This document shows positions 38,675 to 48,376 of a stretch of DNA of 64,000 nucleotides, one piece after another (position 1 is the stretch's first letter; every line of letters begins with the position of its first letter). A program made the translations under genes and the position numbers. The stretch comes from Candidatus Methylopumilus rimovensis. GTDB lineage: Bacteria; Pseudomonadota; Gammaproteobacteria; Burkholderiales; Methylophilaceae. The notes beneath the pieces are model-generated. The model worked only from the letters and a program-made list of their open reading frames with translations, ran no database searches and was not told the origin of the DNA. The stretch covers positions 930,001-994,000 of the forward strand of contig NZ_CP040986.1 in NCBI RefSeq assembly GCF_006364615.1, written 5' to 3'.

Positions 38675-39322
38675 ATGATGCCGATTATAATTAATAGTAC
38701 GACGGCGCCCATAGGAGCAGTGATATTTCTTCATGGCTTGGGTGCTGATGGATTTAACCTTAAAGACATTTTTGCAAGACCACAACTCAACAAAATTCGG
38801 TTTATCTTACCTCATGCGCCTTATCAGCCAGTAACCATTAATCAAGGCTTTGAAATGAGAGCCTGGTATGATCTATATGATTTATCCTTAAAAAAAGATG
38901 AAGATGAATTAGGAATGGAAAGATCAAGTTTAATCATTCAAAAGCTTATTGAAGAGCAGATTTCCCTTGGCATACCTTCCGAAAAAATCATTATTGGGGG
39001 CTTTTCTCAAGGCGCTGCTATGAGTTTTTATTTAGGATTAAAATATCATAAAAAATTAGGTGGCATTGCTGCTTTATCAGGTTATCTTCCTTTGAAAGAA
39101 AAGCTTACAGGTCCTATAAAAAAAGAGTTAATCAATATGCCAATCTTTATGGCTCATGGCCTATATGATAATGTTATAGATATACAAATTGCTGATAACT
39201 CCTATAAAAAACTATTAAAAAAATTTAATTCTGCAATTTTTGAAAAATACCCTATAGGGCATGAAATTTGCGAAAAAGAAATTGATGATTTATCAATTTT
39301 CTTGAATCATTCACTTAGCTAA
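38675..39322 (+). CDS. Carboxylesterase/phospholipase, alpha/beta hydrolase
   Basis: A 215-residue hydrolase of the abhydrolase_2 group. F-L-H-G-L-G-A-D-G is the oxyanion region near residue 18, G-G-F-S-Q-G-A-A is the nucleophile elbow (Ser near residue 112), and D near 168 plus H near 200 (I-G-H-E-I) complete the triad. It probably cleaves short-chain or lysophospholipid esters in the cytoplasm. The ATG at 38675 (or 38678) lies just after a terminator T tract, so its own promoter or readthrough is needed. Confidence 0.87.
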   Translation: MMPIIINSTTAPIGAVIFLHGLGADGFNLKDIFARPQLNKIRFILPHAPYQPVTINQGFEMRAWYDLYDLSLKKDEDELGMERSSLIIQKLIEEQISLGIPSEKIIIGGFSQGAAMSFYLGLKYHKKLGGIAALSGYLPLKEKLTGPIKKELINMPIFMAHGLYDNVIDIQIADNSYKKLLKKFNSAIFEKYPIGHEICEKEIDDLSIFLNHSLS

Positions 39323-39333
39323 AGATAATTTTT

Positions 39334-39552
39334 ATGGATAAAAATTCACTAGAAACAAACCTTAAAGAACTTGAATCTATTGTTTCAAAAATGGAACAAG
39401 GTGATATGGCGCTCGAGGAATCTATAAAATCTTATGAAAAAGGAATGGTTCTTCTTAAATTATGTCAAGACTCTCTAAAAGAAATTGAACATAAAGTTTT
39501 AGTGCTTTCTGCAGAAAATACACTCGAACAATTCAAGTCAGCTAATGAATAA
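39334..39552 (+). CDS. xseB: Exodeoxyribonuclease VII small subunit
   Basis: A 72-residue, mostly helical protein: L-K-E-L-E-S-I-V-S-K-M-E-Q-G-D-M-A-L-E-E-S near residues 11-31, then the Y-E-K-G-M-x-L signature. It is the small partner of XseA in ssDNA degradation. It overlaps ispA by 8 bp, the classic xseB-ispA-dxs order. Confidence 0.93.
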   Translation: MDKNSLETNLKELESIVSKMEQGDMALEESIKSYEKGMVLLKLCQDSLKEIEHKVLVLSAENTLEQFKSANE

Positions 39553-40432
39553 TTTTCATGAATGGCTCCGAGAAAAACAAGCATTTGTCGAAGCTTTGCT
39601 TGAAAAAAAATTACCTCAAATTAGCCATGAAATACCCTTAAATGAAGCAATAAGGTATAGCGTTCTTAATGGCGGAAAAAGAATGCGATCACTCCTTGTA
39701 CTTGCAACTGCAGAAATTATAGAGACCCCCCTGATTGCGATTGAAAATATTATATGTGCCCTAGAGTTTGCACATGCTTATTCTTTAGTTCATGATGATA
39801 TGCCTTGTATGGATAACGATGATTTGAGACGTGGAAAATTATCTTGCCATAAAAAATTTGGTGAAAGCACTGCGCTTCTTGTTGGAGATTCTTTGCAATC
39901 TATTGCTTTTTCTTACTTATCTTCACCGTCTCTTCAAGTTAACCCAGACAACCAATTAAAAATGATTCACGCCTTCTCTAACGCTATTGGTATTGAAGGT
40001 ATGGCAAAAGGTCAAGCCTTAGATATTGCAAATACTAATAAAAAAATTTCATTAGAAGAGCTTAAAAAGATGCATCAATATAAAACTGGCGCACTTATTA
40101 ATGCAGCTTGTTTAATGACGGTGCTTGCCTCTAAAAGTCACGACAAAAATATACTTAATATAATAGATACCTATTCAAAATTAATTGGACTAATGTTCCA
40201 AATTCAAGATGACATTCTTGATAAAGAAGCAAATCAAGAGATTTTAGGTAAAACACCTGGCAAAGATGAAAAAGATAATAAATCTACATTTGTGTCTTTG
40301 CTAGGTGTTTCTAAATCAAAGGAATTGGCTGCTGAATATTACGAAGAAGCTTTAACCGCTCTCAAACCATTCGGGGATAAAGCATATTATTTAGCTGGTA
40401 TGGCTGAATTAATTATGACGCGATCGCACTAA
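39545..40432 (+). CDS. ispA: Farnesyl diphosphate synthase (polyprenyl synthetase)
   Basis: A 295-residue prenyl transferase. The first aspartate-rich motif is D-D-M-P-C-M-D-N-D near residue 82 and the second is Q-I-Q-D-D-I-L-D near residue 222. G-G-K-R-M-R and the H-x-x-x-K-T-G motif are present. It condenses IPP with DMAPP/GPP to farnesyl-PP for ubiquinone and undecaprenol. dxs follows after 1 bp. Confidence 0.94.
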   Translation: MNNFHEWLREKQAFVEALLEKKLPQISHEIPLNEAIRYSVLNGGKRMRSLLVLATAEIIETPLIAIENIICALEFAHAYSLVHDDMPCMDNDDLRRGKLSCHKKFGESTALLVGDSLQSIAFSYLSSPSLQVNPDNQLKMIHAFSNAIGIEGMAKGQALDIANTNKKISLEELKKMHQYKTGALINAACLMTVLASKSHDKNILNIIDTYSKLIGLMFQIQDDILDKEANQEILGKTPGKDEKDNKSTFVSLLGVSKSKELAAEYYEEALTALKPFGDKAYYLAGMAELIMTRSH

Positions 40433-40433
40433 T

Positions 40434-42272
40434 ATGAATCTCCTTGATAAAATTAATTCACCAAAAGATTTAAAAAAACTTAATCGCAACGAACTTACTA
40501 AACTATGCGATGAGATAAGAACTTTCATTATTGAAAGCGTTTCAAAAACAGGCGGCCATCTTTCATCAAATCTTGGTGTTATTGAGCTTACCGTTGCGCT
40601 TCATTATGTTTTTGATTGCCCTCTAGATAAATTCATATGGGATGTTGGGCACCAAACCTATCCTCATAAAATTCTAACCGGAAGAAAAAAGAAAATGGGC
40701 TCATTAAGAGCCATGTCTGGAATTTCAGGTTTTCCAAAAATTGTAGAGAGTGATTATGATATTTTTGGTACTGGTCATTCAAGCACCTCAATATCAGCTG
40801 CCTTAGGTATGGCTGAAGCACTTAAAAAGAAAAACTTGCACCACAAAGCAATTGCAATTATTGGCGATGGAGCCATGACCGCAGGTATGGCTTTTGAAGG
40901 TCTTAATAATGCCGGGAACTCAAAAAATAATATCTTAGTTATTTTGAATGATAATGATATGTCGATCTCTAAAAACGTCGGTGCGCTTAATAACTATCTA
41001 GCAAAACTTATGTCAGGAAATCTTTACGGAAGTATTAAGCGTTCAAGTAAAGCAGTTTTATCTGCTATCCCTCCTATGCTTGAATTTGCGAAGCGTGCTG
41101 AAGAGCATGTCAAAGGCATGGTAATTCCTGGCACTTTATTTGAAGAATTCGGCTTTAACTATATAGGTCCTATTGATGGTCATGATATTGACGCATTAGT
41201 TGATACGCTCAGCAATCTTAAAGAGCTTCAAGGGCCCCAGTTCCTTCATGTGGCCACCCAAAAAGGTTATGGTTATGAGCCCGCAGAAATTGATCCCAAT
41301 AAGTTTCATGGCGTAGGTCAATTTAATCTAGATGATGGCACCCAACCATCCAAAATAAAAAAGACTTCTTACACCGACGTATTTGGCAATTGGATTATCG
41401 ATATGGCTATGATTGATAAAAAACTATGCGCAATTACTCCTGCTATGTCAGATGGCTCTGGCTTAAATAAATTTGCTGAAAAATTTCCAGATCGTTTTTT
41501 TGATGTAGGGATTGCTGAACAGCATGCAATAACTTTTGCAGCAGGGCTTGCCTGTGAAAATTACAAACCTGTCATTGCCATTTACTCGACTTTTCTTCAA
41601 AGAGCTTACGATCAATTAATACACGATGTCGCCTTACAAAATATTCCTATGTTGTTTGCTATCGACAGGGCCGGAATTGTAGGCCAAGACGGGCCTACAC
41701 ATTCAGGTAGTTTTGATTTGTCATTCTTAAGGTGTATTCCAAATATTGTGATTATGGCGCCAAGCAATGAAAATGAATGTCGTCAAATGCTTTTTACCGG
41801 ATTTAAATTTAAGGGTATTTCAGTAGTTCGCTACCCAAGGGGTGAAGGGCCAGGCGCAATAGTAAAATCTAAGATGGCAGCTATCCCGATTGGCAAAGCT
41901 GAAACTATTAAAAAAGGAAAAAAGATTGCTCTTTTAGCTTTCGGCAATATGTTGAATGAAGCTCTAAAAGTTGCAGATAAGATTAACGCGACCGTGGTTA
42001 ATATGAGATTTATTAAACCTCTCGATATTAAATTAATTCGTGATTTGGCGTTATCGCATAAGCTCCTTGTTACGTTAGAAGAAAACGCAATCTCGGGCGG
42101 TGCTGGATCAGCAGTTCTAGAAGTTATCAGTGAGTATGATTTAAAATGTCAAACATTACTCCTTGGTTTACCTGATAAGTTTGTCGAACAAGGCAGTCAA
42201 GAACAACTTCGTAAAGAATATGGTTTGGATGCTTCTTCTATTATCAAATCAATTGAGAAAAAATTAACCTAG
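40434..42272 (+). CDS. dxs: 1-deoxy-D-xylulose-5-phosphate synthase
   Basis: A 612-residue ThDP enzyme, entry to the MEP isoprenoid pathway. G-H-Q-T-Y-P-H-K-I-L-T-G-R near residue 72, the ThDP motif G-D-G-A-M-T-A-G-M near residue 144, and in the second domain D-V-G-I-A-E-Q-H-A and D-R-A-G-I-V-G-Q-D-G-P-T-H are all conserved. Together with ispA it links the start and the middle of the pathway. Confidence 0.96.
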   Translation: MNLLDKINSPKDLKKLNRNELTKLCDEIRTFIIESVSKTGGHLSSNLGVIELTVALHYVFDCPLDKFIWDVGHQTYPHKILTGRKKKMGSLRAMSGISGFPKIVESDYDIFGTGHSSTSISAALGMAEALKKKNLHHKAIAIIGDGAMTAGMAFEGLNNAGNSKNNILVILNDNDMSISKNVGALNNYLAKLMSGNLYGSIKRSSKAVLSAIPPMLEFAKRAEEHVKGMVIPGTLFEEFGFNYIGPIDGHDIDALVDTLSNLKELQGPQFLHVATQKGYGYEPAEIDPNKFHGVGQFNLDDGTQPSKIKKTSYTDVFGNWIIDMAMIDKKLCAITPAMSDGSGLNKFAEKFPDRFFDVGIAEQHAITFAAGLACENYKPVIAIYSTFLQRAYDQLIHDVALQNIPMLFAIDRAGIVGQDGPTHSGSFDLSFLRCIPNIVIMAPSNENECRQMLFTGFKFKGISVVRYPRGEGPGAIVKSKMAAIPIGKAETIKKGKKIALLAFGNMLNEALKVADKINATVVNMRFIKPLDIKLIRDLALSHKLLVTLEENAISGGAGSAVLEVISEYDLKCQTLLLGLPDKFVEQGSQEQLRKEYGLDASSIIKSIEKKLT

Positions 42273-42307
42273 TGTTACACTCAAGTATTAATACCTAACA
42301 ATTAATT

Positions 42308-43099
42308 ATGACAACAAGCAAACACACATGCCCAATTGAAGATGTTCAAAACACCCCTGATTTAAGGAGTTTGGATATTGATAAGGTGGGTATTAAATCT
42401 ATAAGACATCCTGTGCTTGTGAAGGATAAAACAGGTGGGGCACAACACACTGTTGCAACATTTAATATGTATGTTTATTTGCCACATAATTTTAAAGGCA
42501 CTCACATGTCTAGATTTGTAGAAATCCTAAACATGAATGAAAGAGAAATATCTGTTGAGTCTTTTGAAAATATCTTAAGAGAAATGATGGAACGACTTGA
42601 AGCTAAGTCATGTGATGTCGAAATGACATTCCCATATTTCATTAATAAAACCGCGCCTATTTCCGGAGTTAAAAGCCTTTTGGATTATGATATAAGTTTT
42701 ATTGGAAAAATTATTGATGGAAAATTTAAGAATACAATTAAAGTAATTGTGCCAGTAACCAGCCTTTGCCCATGCTCGAAGAAAATATCAGATTATGGCG
42801 CGCACAACCAAAGATCTCACGTCACAGTCACCGCTGAAATTAATAAATTTATTTGGATTGAAGAATTAATTGAGCTTATTGAAAAACAAGCATCATGTGA
42901 GCTTTATGGTCTTCTAAAAAGACCTGATGAAAAATTTGTGACTGAGAAAGCATATGATAATCCTAAATTTGTTGAAGATATGGTGCGAGATGTTGCAGCC
43001 CAATTAAAATTAGAAAAAAGAATTGATCATTTCGTAGTTGAATCCGAAAACTTTGAATCCATTCACAATCATTCTGCTTACGCTTTAATTGAAGGGTAA
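42308..43099 (+). CDS. folE2: GTP cyclohydrolase FolE2 (type IB)
   Basis: A 263-residue COG1469 protein. The catalytic cysteine lies in [21 protein letters not shown] and H-N-Q-R-S-H-V are conserved. It converts GTP to dihydroneopterin triphosphate for folate, and its fold family also opens tetrahydromethanopterin synthesis (MptA). Type IB enzymes are not strictly zinc dependent. It follows dxs by 35 bp, an arrangement seen in Betaproteobacteria. Confidence 0.94.
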   Translation: MTTSKHTCPIEDVQNTPDLRSLDIDKVGIKSIRHPVLVKDKTGGAQHTVATFNMYVYLPHNFKGTHMSRFVEILNMNEREISVESFENILREMMERLEAKSCDVEMTFPYFINKTAPISGVKSLLDYDISFIGKIIDGKFKNTIKVIVPVTSLCPCSKKISDYGAHNQRSHVTVTAEINKFIWIEELIELIEKQASCELYGLLKRPDEKFVTEKAYDNPKFVEDMVRDVAAQLKLEKRIDHFVVESENFESIHNHSAYALIEG

Positions 43100-43104
43100 T
43101 TTCA

Positions 43105-43120
43105 GCTAATTTAAATTAGC
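43105..43120. terminator. Possible weak bidirectional terminator (16-bp palindrome)
   Basis: GCTAATTTAAATTAGC is a perfect 16-bp palindrome between the convergent folE2 and MFS genes, overlapping the MFS stop. The stem has few GC pairs and there is no strong T tract, so efficient termination is doubtful. Confidence 0.4.
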
Positions 43121-44285
43121 CAAATATTTTATTTCCTTTAATCTCTAGTTTTAATCCAAACCAAATCACTAAAAATCCAATCAGTGGAGATATGGCAGCA
43201 ATCATAAATCCAATCTGCCCTCCAAGATATTGAATTAAATAACCCCCTCCCAATCCTCCGACAGTGCCACCAATGCCATAAGCTACACTGTTATATATTG
43301 CCTGCCCTCTCGCTTGATTCCGGCCTTTAAAATAGTAAGCAATAACTTCAATGGATGCTGCATGAAAGCTTCCGAAAGTTGCAGCATGAAACATTTGTGC
43401 TACAAATAATAGATAAAGATGGTTGGGAGAGACTCCAATAAGAATAAACCGAATGACGCCTAAAAATAAACTCATTAGCAAAATTGCTTTAAGTGAATAG
43501 CGATGTAAAATTTTTGGCATCAACATAAAAATCAAAATTTCACAGATGACGCCAGTCGCCCAAAGCCACCCTATCGTGCCGCCGCTATAACCATGCTCTT
43601 TGAGATAAATTGAATAAAAATTGTAAAGCACTCCGTGTGCTGAAACCATTAATGTGCAGCCAATTAAAAGCGCTATCACAGAAGGAGTTTTAATAATGTT
43701 CCAAATAGATAAATCGTTTTTTGCGTTATGGATCTCCTGAGTTTCAGGAATAGTGTTTGATAAAAAAAATATAATTGCTTGAGAAATTAATAAAGTCCAC
43801 AACAAAATATTAATCCCTTGAAGATCAATTAGATAACCTAACAATAAAGATGCCGCAATAAATCCGATTGATCCCCATAATCTTATTCTGCTGTAATGTC
43901 CATCTGTAGTTGCTAAATGCGCAAGAGTTAAAGATTCTGCTAACGGCAAAGTTGAACTCGTAAATAAACTTAAGGCTGACATTATCAAAAAAATCCAAAA
44001 AAATCCTTTTGCCCAAAAAACACCAACAAACCCGATCAAACCCAAAAGCGATGTAAGTTTAATCCATTTAACACGATGACCTGTGTGATCAGCCAGCCAA
44101 CCCCAAAAATTGGGAGCAACGATACGACTTATTTGAAATAAAGAAAGAAGAATACCAATACTTGCAGGTGAAAAGTTTTGAGATTGAAGATAAATGCCCC
44201 AGTATGGAACAAACGAGCCCACAAAAAAATAATAGAAAAAATAAAAACGCGATAAGCGCCAGTGAAGATTATGCGTGGCACTCAC
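43116..44285 (-). CDS. MFS transporter, HcaT-like / MFS_1_like
   Basis: A 389-residue protein with about 12 membrane helices. F-F-V-G-S-F-V-P-Y-W-G-I-Y-L near the N terminus, W-G-W-L-A-D-H-T-G-H-R between helices 2 and 3, and a G-I-G-G-T-V-G-G-L-G-G-G-Y run near the C terminus fit the phenylpropionate-permease-like (PPP) group. The substrate is unknown. It starts at GTG 44285, whose G is shared with the aroC TAG stop. Confidence 0.82.
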   Translation of the reverse strand: MSATHNLHWRLSRFYFFYYFFVGSFVPYWGIYLQSQNFSPASIGILLSLFQISRIVAPNFWGWLADHTGHRVKWIKLTSLLGLIGFVGVFWAKGFFWIFLIMSALSLFTSSTLPLAESLTLAHLATTDGHYSRIRLWGSIGFIAASLLLGYLIDLQGINILLWTLLISQAIIFFLSNTIPETQEIHNAKNDLSIWNIIKTPSVIALLIGCTLMVSAHGVLYNFYSIYLKEHGYSGGTIGWLWATGVICEILIFMLMPKILHRYSLKAILLMSLFLGVIRFILIGVSPNHLYLLFVAQMFHAATFGSFHAASIEVIAYYFKGRNQARGQAIYNSVAYGIGGTVGGLGGGYLIQYLGGQIGFMIAAISPLIGFLVIWFGLKLEIKGNKIFG

Positions 44286-45370
44286 TAAATTTTTGGTGTA
44301 TGAGAAACGACATCGGCATTTTGAGCGCGATGTCTTAATGCTTGATCCATAATGACTAAAGCTAACATAGCCTCAACAATCGGTGTCGCCCTTATTGCAA
44401 CGCAAGGATCATGACGACCTGTTGTTTGCATCAGAACAGCTTCACCTTCAGTATTAATTGACTTTCGGTCTTGGGGAATACTTGAGGTTGGCTTAAAAGC
44501 TATATGCGCAATAACAGATTGTCCGGTTGATATGCCGCCTAAAATACCACCTGCATGGTTCGTTAAAAAACCTTGGGGAGTTAATTCATCGCCATGCTCA
44601 CTGCCTTTTTGGTTAATCGAGCCAAAACCTTCTCCAATATCAATGCCTTTTACAGCATTTATACTCATCATTGCGTATGCAATTTCAGCATCCAGCCTAC
44701 CAAAAACTGGCTCACCTAAGCCTACTGGCATATTTTCTGCCACTACGGTAATTTTGGCACCGACTGAATCTCTCTCTGCGCGAATGCCATCTAAATATTT
44801 TTCTAATTCAGGAACTTGGGCTTGATTAGGACAAAAAAATGGATTTTGATTTACATCTTCCCAATTTTTAAATGTTATTTGAATGGTGCCCATTTGACTT
44901 AAATAAGCTCGGATTTTGATGCCATATTTTTTAATTAGCCATTTCTTAGCTATAGCCCCTGCAGCAACTCTTACAGCGGTTTCTCTAGCACTTGATCTTC
45001 CGCCGCCTCTATAGTCTCTTATGCCGTATTTATGGGCATATGTGTAGTCTGCATGTCCGGGACGGAATACATCTTTAATTTTTGAATAATCTTGACTTCT
45101 TTGATCTGTATTTCGAATAATAAATCCGATAGGTGCGCCAGTTGTTTTGCCTTCAAAGACGCCAGACAAAATCTCGACCTTATCTTCCTCATTACGTTGA
45201 GTAACATGCTTAGAAGTGCCAGGTTTTCTTCTATCTAAATCTAATTGCAAATCTTCTTCCGACAAATCCAAGCCAGGCGGGCAACCATCTACGACTCCAC
45301 CTATAGCTGAGCCATGAGATTCACCAAAAGAGGTGAGTGTAAATAAAGTGCCTAGAGTATTACCCGACAT
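44285..45370 (-). CDS. aroC: Chorismate synthase
   Basis: A 361-residue FMN-dependent lyase, last step to chorismate. S-F-G-E-S-H-G near residue 12, R[11 protein letters not shown] near residue 120 and T-T-G-R-H-D-P-C near residue 310 are signature motifs. Length is normal. It is followed by the MFS gene with a 1-bp overlap, suggesting co-transcription. Confidence 0.97.
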   Translation of the reverse strand: MSGNTLGTLFTLTSFGESHGSAIGGVVDGCPPGLDLSEEDLQLDLDRRKPGTSKHVTQRNEEDKVEILSGVFEGKTTGAPIGFIIRNTDQRSQDYSKIKDVFRPGHADYTYAHKYGIRDYRGGGRSSARETAVRVAAGAIAKKWLIKKYGIKIRAYLSQMGTIQITFKNWEDVNQNPFFCPNQAQVPELEKYLDGIRAERDSVGAKITVVAENMPVGLGEPVFGRLDAEIAYAMMSINAVKGIDIGEGFGSINQKGSEHGDELTPQGFLTNHAGGILGGISTGQSVIAHIAFKPTSSIPQDRKSINTEGEAVLMQTTGRHDPCVAIRATPIVEAMLALVIMDQALRHRAQNADVVSHTPKI

Positions 45371-45432
45371 AGATATGCTTTTTTATAAATATATTTAAAT
45401 ATTATCATAACCCGATTGCAGCCTTTAATTTA

Positions 45433-46167
45433 TTAATTGAGTCGTAAGTCCTTAATCCATTGGTTATAAACTCGATAAGCTAACTTATTCAATTGATCAC
45501 ATTTGATAGAAACATTTTCTAATATCACTTCTGGCGATTGAATCGCTTCTTTATTTTTTTCATTTTCCATTTCAGCCGCCCCAGCTTTTGTCCAACTTTC
45601 TACCATGGAAGGCATCATTTCAATATGGCATTGAAATGCAATATGCTTATCAAAATAGCTATAAGCCTGATGATGACAATTTTTATTGGTCAAAAGATGA
45701 ATTGCATTTTGTGGCAATTCAAAAGTTTCGCCATGCCAATGAAAAACTTCAAATTCTGATAAATCATCAAACCATTTTTTTGAAGATTCTATTTGCTGAG
45801 AATTGTGGTTAAGGGTTTGCACTTCAAACCATCCAATTTCCTTACAAGAATTTTTTTTAACGGTTGCACCAAGCGCCTTACTGATTAACTGACCCCCAAG
45901 GCAATGCCCAAGAACTGGTATATCAGAGCATATGGCTTCTTGAATTAATTTAACCACTTCTTTGATCCACGGCAAATCGTCGTTCACGCTCATGGGGCCT
46001 CCCATCAAAATCAAACCAGCATATTCAGAAATAGATCTAGGAATATTATCCATCTGATCTACTTTAATCAATTTATACTGAATAGCATTTTGAATTAAAA
46101 AATCAGCCAAATAGCCCGGACCTTCAGTTTCATAAAATCTCATAATTAAAACTAATTTTTTATTCAC
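45433..46167 (-). CDS. Class I glutamine amidotransferase (GMP synthase-like)
   Basis: A 244-residue stand-alone glutaminase domain. The nucleophile is Cys89 in L-G-H-C-L-G-G, the catalytic His lies in C-H-I-E-M, and F-H-W-H-G-E-T-F is typical of GMP-synthase-like amidotransferases of unknown acceptor (YfeJ-like). No synthetase domain is attached. It overlaps rluE by 8 bp, so the two are coupled. Confidence 0.87.
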   Translation of the reverse strand: MNKKLVLIMRFYETEGPGYLADFLIQNAIQYKLIKVDQMDNIPRSISEYAGLILMGGPMSVNDDLPWIKEVVKLIQEAICSDIPVLGHCLGGQLISKALGATVKKNSCKEIGWFEVQTLNHNSQQIESSKKWFDDLSEFEVFHWHGETFELPQNAIHLLTNKNCHHQAYSYFDKHIAFQCHIEMMPSMVESWTKAGAAEMENEKNKEAIQSPEVILENVSIKCDQLNKLAYRVYNQWIKDLRLN

Positions 46168-46696
46168 GGATAATTTTATACATACCTAGATCCAGATCTA
46201 CTAGTGTGTAAGCTCCGATTGCAAATCGAATTAATCTTAATGTGGGGTATCCAATTTTTCCTGTCATTCTTCTTACTTGACGATTTTTACCTTCGGATAT
46301 TCTAATTTCTAGCCAAGTCGTTGGAATTGTTTTTCTTTCTCTAATAGGAGGCGTTCTTTCCCATAAGGTTTTTGGCTGATCTATAATTTTTATTTCTGCA
46401 GGTAAAGTTTTAAAGTCGCCCAAATCAACGCCATGTCTTAATTCATCTAAATCACTCTCTTTTGGGGCGCCTTCAACTTGCGCCCAATAAGTTTTTTGCA
46501 TTTTATATTTTGGATCGCTAATTTGATGTTGAAATAAGCCATCATCAGTTAGAATAATTAAACCTTCACTATCTGTGTCAAGCCTGCCTGCAGGATAAAC
46601 ACCGGGTATTGGAATAAAGTCTTTTAATGTCTCATGTTTGTCATGTTTGCTAAACTGGCAAACGACACCATAAGGCTTATTAAATAATATTTTCAT
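46160..46696 (-). CDS. rluE: 23S rRNA pseudouridine synthase, RluE type
   Basis: A 178-residue RsuA-family enzyme without an S4 domain. I-L-F-N-K-P-Y-G-V at the N terminus, the catalytic aspartate in G-R-L-D-T-D-S-E-G-L near residue 42, and E-G-K-N-R-Q-V-R-R-M-T near residue 137. Its short length suits RluE (23S U2457 in E. coli). It is divergent from icd with a 20-bp gap. Confidence 0.9.
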   Translation of the reverse strand: MKILFNKPYGVVCQFSKHDKHETLKDFIPIPGVYPAGRLDTDSEGLIILTDDGLFQHQISDPKYKMQKTYWAQVEGAPKESDLDELRHGVDLGDFKTLPAEIKIIDQPKTLWERTPPIRERKTIPTTWLEIRISEGKNRQVRRMTGKIGYPTLRLIRFAIGAYTLVDLDLGMYKIIRE

Positions 46697-46716
46697 TAAA
46701 CTTAAAGTGAGTATGA

Positions 46717-47955
46717 ATGCTTAGCAAAATTAATCTTCCAAAAAATGCTTTAAAAATTACAGTCAATTCAAATCTAAGTTTGAATGTTCCAGATCATCCT
46801 ATTATCCCATTTATTGAAGGTGACGGTATTGGTGTTGATATTACTCCAGCGATGTTAAAGGTTGTAAATCAAGCTGTTTTAAAAGCTTATGATGGAAAAA
46901 AAGAAATTGCTTGGATGGAAGTATTCGCCGGAGAAAAAGCCACAAAAATATACGATAAAGACACATGGCTTCCTCAAGAAACTCTAGATACTATGAAAGA
47001 GTTTGTTGTGTCTATTAAAGGCCCTCTCACAACGCCTGTCAGTGGCGGCATCAGATCACTTAATGTAGCTATGAGACAAGGGCTCGATTTATATGTTTGC
47101 TTAAGACCGATTGAATATTTTAATGGTGTTCCAAGTCCTTTAAAAAATCCTGAAAAAACTAATATGGTGATTTTTAGAGAAAACACAGAAGATATTTATG
47201 CGGGGATTGAATGGCAAGCATTCTCAGAAGAATCAAAAAAAATTATAAAAATGATCTCAGAATTGGGCATTAAAAATAAAATTCGCTTTCCAGAATCAAC
47301 CGCTATAGGTATTAAACCTGTTTCTAAGGAAGGTAGTCAAAGGCTTATAAGAAAAGCGATTGAATATGCTATAGAACATAAAAAAAGATCAGTCACACTA
47401 GTCCACAAAGGCAATATTATGAAATTTACTGAAGGTGGATTTAAAGAATGGGGTTATCAATTAGCTCAAGATGAATTTGGGGCTAAACCTATTGAAGGTA
47501 AATCCAGTTTTGTTTGCTCTAATGGTCTTATCATCAAAGATTGCATTGCTGACGCTTTTCTTCAAGAAATATTAATTCACCCAAGCGAATATGATGTCGT
47601 AGCCACCCTCAACCTTAACGGGGATTACATTTCAGATGCGCTAGCTGCTCAAGTTGGTGGTATTGGCATTGCTCCAGGCGCTAATTTATCAGACTCAACG
47701 GTTATTTTTGAAGCTACCCATGGAACCGCACCAAGTATTGCAGGTAAAAAAATTGCCAATCCTAGCTCTTTAATTCTGTCGGCTGAAATGATGTTAAGGC
47801 ATATTGGCTGGATTGAAGCTGCCGATACCATCTCGTTAGCATTCAGAAAAACATTAGCGGCTCAAAAAGTCACTCAAGACTTCTCATCACAATTAAATAA
47901 TGTCTTGCCATTATCTACAGATGATTTTGCTGATGTCATCATAAGTTACATGTAA
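46717..47955 (+). CDS. icd: Isocitrate dehydrogenase (NADP+)
   Basis: A 412-residue enzyme making 2-oxoglutarate. The substrate and phosphorylation serine lies in [22 protein letters not shown] and H-G-T-A-P-S-I-A-G are conserved, the latter consistent with the E. coli NADP type. It supplies 2-oxoglutarate, the ligand of PII encoded at 15553. Bracketed by rluE (divergent) and cspA (convergent). Confidence 0.96.
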   Translation: MLSKINLPKNALKITVNSNLSLNVPDHPIIPFIEGDGIGVDITPAMLKVVNQAVLKAYDGKKEIAWMEVFAGEKATKIYDKDTWLPQETLDTMKEFVVSIKGPLTTPVSGGIRSLNVAMRQGLDLYVCLRPIEYFNGVPSPLKNPEKTNMVIFRENTEDIYAGIEWQAFSEESKKIIKMISELGIKNKIRFPESTAIGIKPVSKEGSQRLIRKAIEYAIEHKKRSVTLVHKGNIMKFTEGGFKEWGYQLAQDEFGAKPIEGKSSFVCSNGLIIKDCIADAFLQEILIHPSEYDVVATLNLNGDYISDALAAQVGGIGIAPGANLSDSTVIFEATHGTAPSIAGKKIANPSSLILSAEMMLRHIGWIEAADTISLAFRKTLAAQKVTQDFSSQLNNVLPLSTDDFADVIISYM

Positions 47956-47960
47956 AAAAA

Positions 47961-47980
47961 AAGCCCGCTTAAGCGGGCTT
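47961..47980. terminator. Bidirectional terminator between icd and cspA
   Basis: AAGCCCGCTTAAGCGGGCTT is a perfect 20-bp palindrome. A run of A on its left gives a strong U tract for cspA transcripts from the minus strand; on the right an ATTTATTT tail serves icd. Confidence 0.9.
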
Positions 47981-47997
47981 ATTTATTTAGTTTGGAA

Positions 47998-48201
47998 CTA
48001 GGCTTTATTTATATTTGAAGCTTGCTTGCCTTTTGGTCCGTCTGTAACGTCAAAAGTAACTCTTTGACCTTCTTTAAGACTTTTATATCCTGTATCTACG
48101 ATTGCTGAGAAGTGAGCAAATAAATCATCACCACCATCATCAGGAGTAATAAAACCAAAACCTTTTGAATCATTAAACCATTTTACTGTACCTGTTGCCA
48201 T
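47998..48201 (-). CDS. cspA: Cold shock protein, CspA family
   Basis: A 67-residue OB-fold protein starting [13 protein letters not shown]1 K-G-F-G-F-I and RNP2-like L-F-A-H-F bind single-stranded RNA and DNA. The frame is open upstream to 48240, but the ATG at 48201 fits the family exactly and has an AAGGA site before it. A long leader of about 115 nt is predicted from the promoter at 48324-48352, typical of cold-controlled csp genes. Whether it is cold-induced or constitutive is not visible. Confidence 0.95.
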   Translation of the reverse strand: MATGTVKWFNDSKGFGFITPDDGGDDLFAHFSAIVDTGYKSLKEGQRVTFDVTDGPKGKQASNINKA

Positions 48202-48323
48202 TTCATAAATCCTTAACTTTAAACAAGGGAGGCCCCCCAAAAGTTTGAATCAAGAACTAAAGCACTACTTAAATATAAATTAAAGCTAGCTAAATAAAAC
48301 TCGAAACCAAACACCTGGGAGCT

Positions 48324-48352
48324 TTTTTACGTGGTTTAGCTATAAATGTCAA
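48324..48352 (-). promoter_or_regulatory. Predicted sigma-70 promoter of cspA
   Basis: On the minus strand TTGACA (48347-48352) is a perfect -35, followed after 17 bp by TAAAAA (48324-48329), 4 of 6 for the -10. Transcription would start near 48317, leaving a leader of about 115 nt before the cspA ATG. Confidence 0.55.
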
Positions 48353-48376
48353 GCTATTTGTTACTTTAAAAAAGGC

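Noticed and set aside
46717-47955. Monomeric or NAD-type isocitrate dehydrogenase.
   Set aside because: Length, the S-G-G-I-R-S-L-N motif and overall order of motifs fit the dimeric E. coli-like NADP enzyme.
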